DNA of 64,000 nucleotides from Metopolophium dirhodum (Eukaryota; Arthropoda; Insecta; Hemiptera; Aphididae): contig NC_083566.1 of NCBI RefSeq assembly GCF_019925205.1, positions 4,960,001 to 5,024,000 on the forward strand, read 5' to 3'. Shown here piece after piece: positions 51,801-62,136 of the stretch. Numbering within the stretch: position 1 is the first letter of the stretch; the number at the start of each line of letters is the position of its first letter. Below the pieces are notes generated by a model, which made no database searches, was not told the origin of the DNA, and was given only the letters and a program-made list of their open reading frames with translations. Both the position numbers and the translations under genes were made by a program.

Positions 51801-54800
51801 TTATCATTGCATTTACGTTCATCACATTAATTTTAGTTACTTACTCAATTACGGAGCACAGAAACACCTTCTATTCAGTAGAGTTACTTCCCATGAATTG
51901 TAATTGTAATTTTATTTTTCACAATAAATTAAGTGTTTATATAATTAGTTCTAGCTTTTTGAGCTTTTTATCACGACACTATTTATTTATTCAATTTTAT
52001 TGTTTAATTTGTAATGTTTAAAATGTTTAATTAGGTATAATAGGAATTATATAAAACTATAGTTTTGAGACTAAAAGTATTTTATAAAGATAAATAAATC
52101 ATAATGATATTAAGTTCATAATAAATTATTCATCAGTTATATTATAATGAATTCCTTTATCTAAAATGGATAATATTTAGAAATTAATCAGATTTCTAAC
52201 GCATGAGTGTAATTATAAATATAATAATCGGTACGCTTTAAATAATTTCAAAAATAATAAACATATAAATTATTATTTATGGAGATTTTTAAAACAATTG
52301 TAGGGTCATAATTATGTTTAAACACAATTTATAATAATAATGTATATATTTAGATGGGTCATTTAAATGTAAGTGATTTAACATTCGCTGCAATCAGTGA
52401 GATACCGAGTGTTTCGCAATATCAAATGATGCACGCCGATGGAATAATTGGTTTAGGATACAATATCTTGGCTAGAACGACAAACCAAACATTTTTTTAT
52501 AAGCTATTGGAGGATAAAAAAATTTTGAAACCAATTTTCTCAGTATACATGAACCGGTAAGCAATAAATTGAAGTATGATATTATAATAAATTGTAAAAC
52601 GAAAGTTACATAGCGATTGCCACGTATTAAATATATAGGTACTGTACAAAATTTAAGTGTGTGTAGCTACAAAAATATTATAATTCATATTGTTGTGCAG
52701 ATTGGACATTTAAATGTATTTATCATCATTTTGAATATGCGTAATCTAGAATTTAGATTGAGCCGTTTAGATTTAATATTATATTTGACCTAGGTTAGTC
52801 TACGGTCGAGAGTTACCCCGAAGTATTTAACTGCTTATAGCATCGGAATTTGAATGTCGTAGAGGAAGACAGCAAAGTAAATGTCTGAGGGTATTTGTGG
52901 TATGTATGGATCGATTGATTTTTAGCCTCCGTATTGTGCAAAAGTCTTCTACGGAGGTTTCCTGAGGTTTTGAAGGCGGTGAGAAAAAATATAGAGTCTG
53001 GGTTTTTGGAGATTATATTCTAACTTTGTCATCAGCGCAGTCGGCACCCAGCGTGTGTGGAGTGGTGGGTTAACCAGAAGCTTAGTTACTATGAGGTAAG
53101 AGGACAGAATTCCACCTTGAAGAATACCCGCAGAGATTTTGGTTATACTAGAAAGTAGAAAGTGTTTGCCAAAACGAGTAATGAAATATCCAACAGAATG
53201 ATAAGATTTAATGATTAGAAATAGTAGATTGTATGCAAAGATTTTTTTTCAACAAGAGACCGTTGTGCCAAATCCTGTGAAATGCCTGTGGGGTATCAAA
53301 AAATGCAAATGTTTTATGAGATATTTGTCGAGTCCATACGAAAATGTATCTAAAAACTTTATGCACTTAACGTATGGTTAAGTGGATACTGCGGAATCCG
53401 AACTAGGAGTCGGAAAGAATGAAATTTTTAATTTACCTCGGTAGAATTCGTTTAAGTACTTATCTATACGTCAAGTCTTTCAGGGAATGGTTTATATTTA
53501 CTTAATATGAATACAAAAAAAAATAATAACATAATAATATAATATTTAATATTATATTGAAGGCCATTGAACGCACAAAATAAAATATGCTTAATGTTTA
53601 TAAAATAGTTGATAATAGTTTTAATTTAAATATTGTTTTAGAAGGTAATAGAATAATTTACTATAATAGAATAATATTGTAAATCAGTGAATGTAAATTA
53701 ATGTTACTAGGTAATTAATATAGGTAACACATTGTGTGTATGTTCCGTATTATTAGATATATTACCGTATAGCATTGCTCTATGAAGTCGAAAATTCAGT
53801 CAGAGCCATACACAGGTATAACGGTATAAGTTAACCAGACCAACGATTTTGTTCTTGAATATTCTTTGCCTAAGCCTAGTTGTTAGATAACTAACAATTT
53901 CTCTAAGAAAATTATAATATATCAGTAACATATTAATACATTGATATATATATATAAACATAATATATATTGTTCAATCAAGTTATCACGGGATAGATTA
54001 AAATATTAAAACTTATAAAAATAAATAAAACTAATACATGTAACGCTTTAAGAAAATATTAATTTACAAAAAACAAAATGTATTAAATTATATTTTTACA
54101 GTCAACATCAAAACGTAATCATATATAAACAGGGCCAAGCATGCTCACCTCAGATATAGGTTTTAATAAAAGATTTATTCTAATTTTTTTTTTTTTAAAT
54201 ATTCAAGTATATGTTATTAAAAATCATATTTTTTGAACATTTGTTTTCGTTCAAAATTGTAATATGTACACACAGCATATTTATCTAAAAAATCATCTTC
54301 TGAACAATAATTTACATTAAAAAAAGGGCAGAGCTGCATTGAGAGCTTATTCAGAAAAATTAATTTTGTACTCCCAAAGGAGTATCCCTTTTAAAATAGA
54401 ATACATATATAACTCCATTTTGAAAATTATGAGATGTAATTTGTAAGTAAGCTTAAAAATTGCAAAAATCTGAATTTTAATATAATATATTAAAATTATA
54501 ATTATGTAGGTATTACTAAAGAAAGATATAGGTGGTGAAAATGCCTGGTAAATCACTCTGTGTATATATTTTATAATTCATCACTTTTAACTTCGATAGA
54601 TACAATTTATTAATTATAAAATATGCTTACACTGATCAAATGTAAATAACATAATGCCGTAGTATTATAGTAATATGAGTCCAGAAAATACAAATTAAAT
54701 TGTACAAGAAATTTGAAAATATTTACAGATACGAGTTGTTTCTAAATTAGTAACAATATGTCAAATACCAAATGCAACTATCAAACTTTAGTATTAATAT

Positions 54801-57800
54801 GTTAATACGATTATAATTTTATTTGAACAGGGATAAAACTACAAGTAAAGGAGGAATAATTTTTCTTGGTGGAATTGAAACAAAACACATCAAAGGTGAA
54901 ATAACATATGTACCTGTATCAATAAAAAAGTATTGGCAAATTGAAATGAAACAGTAAGTACATGTATTTGTACACAATAAAAATAAAATCATCTTTTACA
55001 GGACTCAAAAAAAGTATTATTTGTTTTTATCTATATTACTACCTATTCATATTATAGTATGTCGATGGCATAATTCAAAAATGTTGTAAGTACATTTTTT
55101 GATGAAAATGAGTCAAGTGCATAATAGTATAAGAATAGTAATAACTGTATGTTTGCAAATATGTGGTAAGTTAAATTGTACATATTTAATTCAATAGATA
55201 GCGGACTATTATGTGATAAGTACTATAAATAAATATTGTTATTTCTAAAATGTGTTAAGCCCTATAATTGTGTACTAATAACAGTTTTGCAATAATGTGT
55301 TAAGTTCTCACCACTTACAACATTTCTATCGTCTACGAAATTTTTCCAGCCATATTGAGTGTGTGTTAAATAAATGTGTTAAGTACAGTTTTAATTTATT
55401 TATCTATAAAATGTCTTCTACTCATAAATAGTTCGCTTATATACTATTGATAGGGTAAACAAGCAGTGCATCACAACTATTCAATTTGGTTTTATTATTG
55501 CATAATCTCTTCAGTGATGCATACAAAATTAAAAAACTGAATTGGCTCTACTGTAAAATTCATTATTTTTTACATACAACGTTTTTGAATTAAGCCATCG
55601 ATGTGTTATATACACTTATACAACGCAAAACAATTAACATAATAGTTTAAAGCCACAGATATTAAATATACTGTTGGACTATTCATTTTTCTGTAAATTA
55701 TCAAACATTTGAATTCTTAAAAATGTCGAATAAATTTAAATCGAAAATTAAAAGAGTAGTTTTTGTTTTATTTAACTTAGTGTACAAACGATAATGGGTT
55801 TGGAAAATATGGAGGCAGAAATTGTTTGAACATTTTTGTAATTAACAATTTATAAGTACAAAAAAAGGTTAGTTTTCATTTTAAAAAATATAAGTTGTTA
55901 TTGCCACGGGACACTTATTAATTGAAAATATGGTTCTTAAGAACACTTCAAAACTCCAAAAATAAGTATTGCTAATGGTACATCTGTAATTGCCTAATTA
56001 TATTTGAATTAATTTAATTCCTGAGTTTGATAGTTTTATACGAAAGCTATATAAAAAGCTGTGGAAATATAAATTGTTAAACCGACAAATATTATCAATG
56101 TATTATCATTATCAGAACTATATACGACATACGTACCTCATTAGTATTATAATGTATAATAATATACCTACATATTTATAAATTGTACTATTAAATAGAA
56201 TACACAAATTATATTTTAACATTTTTAACCATATTATCGTTTGTAATCTGAATCACGAGGATTAATATTAATTATTATAACACATTTTATGTGTATTATA
56301 TTATATGCTTATATTTTAGTTTATAATTAAATCATACAATACATAGATGCGTAAATGTAAATTAATAATATAATAATTTTTAAAAGGTACTCGATTTAAA
56401 AATGTTCAGCGTACAACCGTAAAATTATTATAAAGTATTTTTAATCTTGAAAAGCGAACATATTATTATACCTCATACGGTTTATATGTGTCTCGTTTAA
56501 TCATATTTTAAAATTACTTCCTGTCGTTATTTTTTTTTATTTTGAATCGTCTGTGCTTATAATCGTATTATAATAATATTAAATAGAACATATACATATA
56601 TTCATTATATATATAAATTTAAATATTATTTTTTTTCAAGTATACGTTTGAATTCAAATTTTAGATCAGAGTGGACCAATAAGTTAATTGATTTTACAAT
56701 AAAATGTCGTTTTTTGAGGTTTTTATCACGTTTTGGACCAGAATATATTTTCAATCTTCAATATTAAGAGTAGCTTAGGGAAGATAATTTTATCTAGTTT
56801 AAATATTTAAAATTATTGAAAATTAATTTTTTTTCATGGCAACAATTCTGAAAATGTAATACGAAGTTCCTCATTAGCTGTTCTATCAGAAATTTAAAAG
56901 TTTCACAAAAACATTGCACAGTTTCTTTTTTGGAATTTGAAGTTAAACTTACCACAATATTTGATTTTGATTGTAAATAACGATTTTTCTAATGACAGAA
57001 CTCCATTTGTAACCCCCTTATAGAAAAATAAATTATTATATTAGTAATATAAATGAATTAATTTTAAGATGTCCACAAAAATCGAGCCCCAATAATAATT
57101 TTTGCTCAGAAACGATTTTCATATAGGTAACTGAATTCATATTAAATACATCCATTACAGTGACCAATTAATTTACAAGGTAATCAGAGTGATTTACTTG
57201 GTTTATTTTTAATGATCCCATGTTTAATATTAAATATATTTATAATAATAATGATTATAAATATTATATATAAAAATTAAATCATCGACCATGATGCAAT
57301 GTGTTATATATTTTTAAATCTGTATTACATCATGGTAAATAATTTGACTACGCTTTATGCTCATAGAGTATTAAACAAAAATATAGTAATATAATTTGTG
57401 CCTCAGCGCTGTGCAGTAGCTGAAATCAATCACTCGACGTGATTGAGAATATAAGCAACGGCCGCTGCCACTAGTTTCCGGATGGGTGACCACCCGGGTT
57501 CGTAGTGCGCAAAAACCTTACCACACATTCACGTGTTTCCAACCGACTGCACCAATCGTTCCAACCCTACTGTACCAACCTCGCCAACCTAACAGCCTAA
57601 TGAAGACCTCAGTCTAATAAACTATTAAGTTATACCATTAAGCCTAATAAAAAAAAAATATATAATTTATGGATTTGTTTTTAACCGGCCTTGAGTCACA
57701 TTAAAAATTGTATAATAGACATATCTCAAAATAACACATATTTGATGTTTCTAACGATATTGAAAAAATTCATAGTGTTAATATATTGTATACATATTTA

Positions 57801-59090
57801 GGTTTTCAGTAAATGTGAACAAAACAAATTCAAAGACATTTTGTGGTAATCATGGATGCCAAGTGATATTGGATACCAGCTCGAACGCAATTGGAGTGCC
57901 TAATGAATACGTACTTGCCATAAACAATCTAATCTCAGCTACTAAGTATTTATATAACAGATACGAGGTAATAATAATTAAATTTGTTAGCTTTGGGGGA
58001 GTCTTGTACAACCTCTAAAATAGTAACGTTTCGTGTATCTAGCGGTGGCCTGTTTTTGATGAGATGCTAACCTATTCACAAAACAAAGACATTGAGAATT
58101 TAAACTCTTTTAACAAGATATATTTAGACATATCATATTATTAATATTTATTCATAGATAAAAAGCCATGGAAAAAGACTTTCTCGTGGCCTAACGAGAA
58201 CATTAAAATAATATAATATTCTGATTGTTTTGACTTTTGGATTGCAAACAAATATTATTTGTACAAAACCATGCCTATAAATCTTGATTTCTCGTAAAGT
58301 ATAATAATATCAACTAATGATATTATATTATATTATACTAGCATTAACCTTTCACTAAATTTGATTTCAAGATCTAAACATTTTAGAACTCAATATAAAA
58401 AGGTAAATGAAAAAAAAAAATAGTAAAGTAATTCTAAAGAAAAAAATAATGACTAAATTACTCATTCAAACCGTTTTTAGAATTATTAGCCGATAAATTG
58501 ATCAATTGGTATAACTATGAATATAATATAGCCCATAGACGTGAAGTACTAAATTCTTTAAGGCGAAAAAAAAACGATATTGTGCGTGACGTTTCGCTAA
58601 TGACATCTAAATGTTATGTACTATGATAGGTGTTCCACGCACACTATACATAGAGTATAATATTATATATACAAACCTGAAACCATTTACAGCCACTTTA
58701 AAGTCTTAACCACATTAACTTATTAATATAAATTTTCTTGTATACTCATATTTAAAGGTACCGTGTTCAAGAGTGAATAAGTTGCCAACAATTACTCTCA
58801 ACATAGGTTCTCGGGATTTTCACATTAGTGGAAGAAATTATATCCAACAAGTGAGTTTGAGTGTATGACACATATACATAATAATGTTTAAAGTTTTGAC
58901 AGGACTTTTTGGAAATTTTAAATATCATGGTTTTTAGATGGAGAATGAAAATGGAACGGTTTGCATAACGGCATTTTGTGACTCAGAACTGCCAGACGGA
59001 CTTTGGTCATTAGGAGGTGGATTTTTGTCAAGCGTTTACACCACGTTCGATTTGGAAAATAATAGAGTCGGAATAGCGGATTTAAAATAG
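48876..59090 (+). CDS. Cathepsin D-like aspartic protease with altered active-site triads
   Basis: Nine exons: 48,876-48,955, 49,081-49,207, 50,030-50,156, 50,277-50,386, 52,354-52,556, 54,831-54,953, 57,802-57,967, 58,758-58,850 and 58,938-59,090. All junctions are GT-AG and the 1,182-base reading frame stays open for 393 residues, the usual length for cathepsin D or pepsinogen. Residues 1-19 form a signal peptide (LMLLVVFYNVFC). Residues about 25-60 look like a propeptide (IPIVRRKSPLQML). The first catalytic site is FDTTWGDMWIPS (Asp90) and the second ILDTSSNAIGVP (Asp281), where D-T-G is normal. Other pepsin-fold marks are present: YYANILVG (72-79), ADGIIGLG (176-183), and FDLENNRVGIA near the end. 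The flap tyrosine motif Y-G-S/T-G is absent; PFDVDGLVGNL (132-142) occupies its place. Known relatives are lysosomal or gut proteases. A pseudoenzyme or altered protease is inferred; the intact frame argues against a dead gene. Confidence 0.9.
51730..51880 (+). repeat. Diverged dispersed repeat copy in protease intron 4
   Basis: AATTAATTTTAAAATATCCA is followed by GAAGCTGAAAACCG, CACTCAGAATCTTTTTTCAT and a CAT-rich segment, as in the copy near 57.1 kb. Strongly diverged. Confidence 0.45.
52775..53340 (-). pseudogene. Decayed Jockey-type LINE reverse transcriptase fragment
   Basis: Lies in protease intron 5 (52,557-54,830), antisense to the host gene. On the minus strand, in shifting frames, it gives QAFHRIWHN (about 53,285-53,259), AGILQGGILSSYL (about 53,135-53,097) and AVKYFGVTLDRRLT (about 52,834-52,793). 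These match, in order, the conserved blocks of Jockey-clade reverse transcriptases: the A-F-D-x-V-W-H region, the Q-G-x-x-L-S-P region, and the K-Y-L-G-V-x-L-D-x-x-L-T-W segment after the polymerase. The expected Y-A-D-D catalytic box falls in the eroded stretch near 53,035-53,055. Frameshifts and stops make it non-functional, and I see no clear ends. Confidence 0.75.
54300..54566. repeat. Possible MITE end in protease intron 5
   Basis: AAATCACTCTGTGTATA at about 54,549-54,565 resembles the right end of the MITE at 643-933. A matching left end was not found with confidence. Confidence 0.25.
57050..57190 (+). repeat. Dispersed repeat family copy in protease intron 6
   Basis: Contains TTTGCTCAGAAACGATTTTC, GAATTCATATTAAATACATCCATTACAGTGACC, the same block order as the copies at 23.4 and 24.3 kb. 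Confidence 0.55.
57398..57657 (+). mobile_element. SINE derived from 5S rRNA, in protease intron 6
   Basis: The head contains TATAAGCAACGGC and TAGTTTCCGGATGGGTGACC followed by ACCCGGG, matching the 3' half of 5S rRNA (AAGTTAAGCAACG ... TTAGTACTTGGATGGGTGACCGCC). This part includes the internal RNA polymerase III promoter. A unique body and an A-rich tail (CCTAATAAAAAAAAAA) follow. ATATAATTT flanks both ends (about 57,388 and 57,659), a possible 9-bp target duplication. It lies about 145 bases before protease exon 7, in the sense orientation. Confidence 0.75.
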
Positions 59091-59270
59091 AAACAATATA
59101 TTTTTTAAACATCTAGATGACATTAACATTAGTTACAACTATGTAGTTACCTATACACCGTATTTGAATTTTGAATTTTATTTTATTTTAGCACATTAAT
59201 ATTGAATATAATATTTACCCACCTAATATATCGATTGCAAGTTGAAGATGTATTTAATTATGCATTTATA

Positions 59271-59324
59271 AATAAATAGCTAATATAAGATATTATTGTA
59301 TAAGCTCGGTGAACTTGAAATAAA
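59271..59324 (+). terminator. Polyadenylation signals of the protease gene
   Basis: AATAAA at 59,271-59,276 and again at 59,319-59,324, within 250 bases after the stop codon. Either could be used. Confidence 0.5.
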
Positions 59325-60725
59325 CATAATACACAATAATTTGTCCCTTGTTGTTTAATAGTAAAACCTTACACAGAGTTAACTGTACATTATAATATTA
59401 TCCAGCCTATATCTGGAGTTTATCTATACTTAATGTATAAACGTATTTGTTATGATTTAATACGAATACTTACGCCGCATATACGAAACAATAGTGTTTC
59501 ATTTATATTTATTCACAGCTGAATTCGTTATTTTAAAACGATTTATATTTTATGATATTTCATGGGTTTATGAAGTCCAATCAAACAGGATTTATGTCGT
59601 AAAAAACGAACTCATTTTTATTTTATTTCAGTTTACTATATCTTTTAATCATGTTTTTGAATCGATCCAACTTGAGACTCACACACACACACATAACGCG
59701 TATAGTTATAATGTGTATCAACACGTCTTTACGATTGATAAATATATACAAAATGGACAGAGGCAAGGCACTTTACTCTTGAAATATCAAGATCGTGGTG
59801 CGAATAGTAAAAACACCCGATTTCTTGGAGTCATAAACAGCCTAAACTTTTTACACACGTTATATTATTATAATATTATCTTCTATTTAAATGCACGTTG
59901 TAGACGATGTTAGGGAAATTTAAGATTGGCGACATCTGGGTACACCATCTGCTTCGGTGACATTTTAATATTTGCTTTATATTATTATACCCATTTTGAA
60001 ATTATTCTGTTGAGTAGGTACCTATACAATATATTCAACGATCACTCAATAACTCGAATTGAAAAAAAAAACAAGTGTAATTTCAAGCACATTATTATTG
60101 TAATATCTGAAATTGTTTGGTAAAAGAAAACGATAACTATAATTATTGTCAGTATAATATAACTATCAGTTCTTTGACGATCTGAGCAGAATCCAAATAC
60201 ATATTTTATATTTCATATCGGAAATAATGTTTTGAGCTAAAATGGGTCTCATTTCTTCATTTATGGAAATATCGATAGATTGTAATATATAAATTGGAAT
60301 TCCAAACAAACTTTTCAAAAGAAAATTACTTAGGACAAGTAAGAATAATGTCGTATAACGATAATTCAAACTTGAAAACTTATTCTAATTTATAATATTT
60401 GACCCGAGAAAAATCTTTTTGTGTGAACAAACGTTTATTTTCATTTATTTAATACGTGTACTACACTTTTGTGAAACTTTTTTTTTATTAGTTTGACCTG
60501 TTTAGACGTAAAAAAAAGAACGCCACAATCACTTATTACAACAACAACAAATGTTCATGGAATACATAAATATATATTTTTTTTCATCCGTATAAAATGA
60601 AAAAAGTGTGAGGTATTACCCTTATTCCGAGTAAAACGGATGGTTGTCCGATTAATCCGATATAAAATTAGCTCGTTCGTAACAAAATTAATTCGCACAA
60701 TATTATCATAGACGACAGTTCAGAA
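59325..60725. other. Intergenic, no gene seen
   Basis: A 139-codon open frame ending at 59,913 starts without an ATG, includes a CA repeat and matches nothing I know. Otherwise AT-rich filler. Confidence 0.45.
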
Positions 60726-60925
60726 TTTTTTTTATTGAGTTAAGGCTTCAACATCCATGGTCACTAGCCTAAAGGTTATTTAGTAGGCTTTTAAAGTAAT
60801 GGAGGGTATGGTTGGTCGGAACACGAGGATTTTTCACTAAAACCCGGGCGGTCACCCATCTGGGAACTAGTAACATTGGCTGATGCTTGACTACAGAACA
60901 CGTTTGTGACTGAAGCCAATAGATA
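60726..60925 (-). mobile_element. Second 5S-derived SINE copy
   Basis: On the minus strand GTAGTCAAGCATCAGCC, then ACTAGTTCCCAGATGGGTGACCGCCCGGG, clearly follows the 3' half of 5S rRNA. A body ending in AGCCTTAACTCAATAAAAAAAA gives an A-rich tail at 60,726-60,735. It is opposite in orientation to the copy in the protease intron. The 5' limit is approximate. Confidence 0.75.
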
Positions 60926-61988
60926 CATAACTGTATTATTGGATTTTAGATATGTATGGCTCGTTGTGTATCTTGGTCATCTGAACATTTGAATTATAGG
61001 TATAAATTATATTTCACGTATCTTCACCATCATAATAATAATATAATTTGGACATTTAAATCCATATTTATAATATAATTATATGCCCATGATTTTCAAA
61101 GCATTTGTTTTGAAAAAATTTATCTTTAAGCAACTCGTTTTAAAATTGATTAAGACAATGTTTTGCCATGCAATAGTTCAACGGCTGTAAAATAATAGAC
61201 GACAATATTAATATTAAATATTTTGAAGAAAAATAAAACCTAATTAAAAGTCGTAACGTGCGTAAACATTAATTAATTATAATAGGTGACGAACATAAAA
61301 ATGTATATAAAGGTCGTTCAACGTATCATATTATAAAAAAAAAATTATAATTTAAAAAAAATAACAGTTAACATAGTTTAATGTCCGAATTCAGAACGAC
61401 TTTAGAGAGGTTCGATTAAACAATGTTTTGCGTGTATTATTCAATACGAAAACCATATAAAACTGCGAATCTCTTCCGCGATCATTGAAAAAAAAACAAC
61501 AAGTCATCATTCATAATATATTATGGTATAAAACAATCGGCTATAAATAGTCATAACATTATAATTATGCAATATGTAAACGAAAATATACCTAATACGC
61601 GTATGTATCAATATTGTAATAATTATTACACTAGTAAAAACATTTCAGACGACACTGGATTTTAATGACTATGACGTAAAACCAAAAAAATATCAGTAAA
61701 ATTACCGAGCTTTACATCCCTAATAAAATTATAGTACCCTTAGTTAGGTGCGCAACAGTCGTGAAGGTCGGTAGTCAGACACCTGTGACGATCTGCATAG
61801 TTATTAATATAATGTTATGTGAATGGATATTCCAAAATCGGGGTTGTTTTTTTTTTTGTCAACACCGTTTTGTTAAATTTTTTTTTCGTGGTTGTGTTTG
61901 ATTTCGACGTATTGCTTAACAGTAATTAGTGTTGCAATGAATGATAAAATATCTAAGTAGTAATATAGTGAATTACATATTATTATTA
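60926..61988. other. Intergenic, no gene seen
   Basis: AT-rich sequence with no supported coding exon or RNA gene. Confidence 0.5.
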
Positions 61989-62134
61989 CAGTCGAGTCTC
62001 AGTAACTCGAATTTTTTTCTTGCCCCTTGAAGTGTTTTTAAGTTGTGTTGAGGTCAAAGTTGTGTTGTAATTCAAGAAATACGTAAGTCGAATTCGTTTT
62101 TATTCTCCTTGACATTTGAGTTATCGAGACTCGA
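61989..62134. mobile_element. pogo-like MITE
   Basis: The left end CAGTCGAGTCTCAGTAACTC and the inverse of the right end, TCGAGTCTCGATAACTCAAA, match at about 19 of 22 aligned positions. Both sides are flanked by TA (61,987-61,988 and 62,135-62,136). At 146 bp it is a non-autonomous element of the Tc1/mariner-pogo type; it encodes nothing. Confidence 0.75.
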
Positions 62135-62136
62135 TA

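Noticed and set aside
57398..57657. Functional 5S rRNA gene
   Set aside because: Only the 3' half resembles 5S rRNA and it continues into an unrelated body with an A-rich tail, so it is a SINE.
59494..59913. 139-codon plus frame after the protease gene
   Set aside because: It starts with GTG, contains a CA repeat and shows no recognisable domain.
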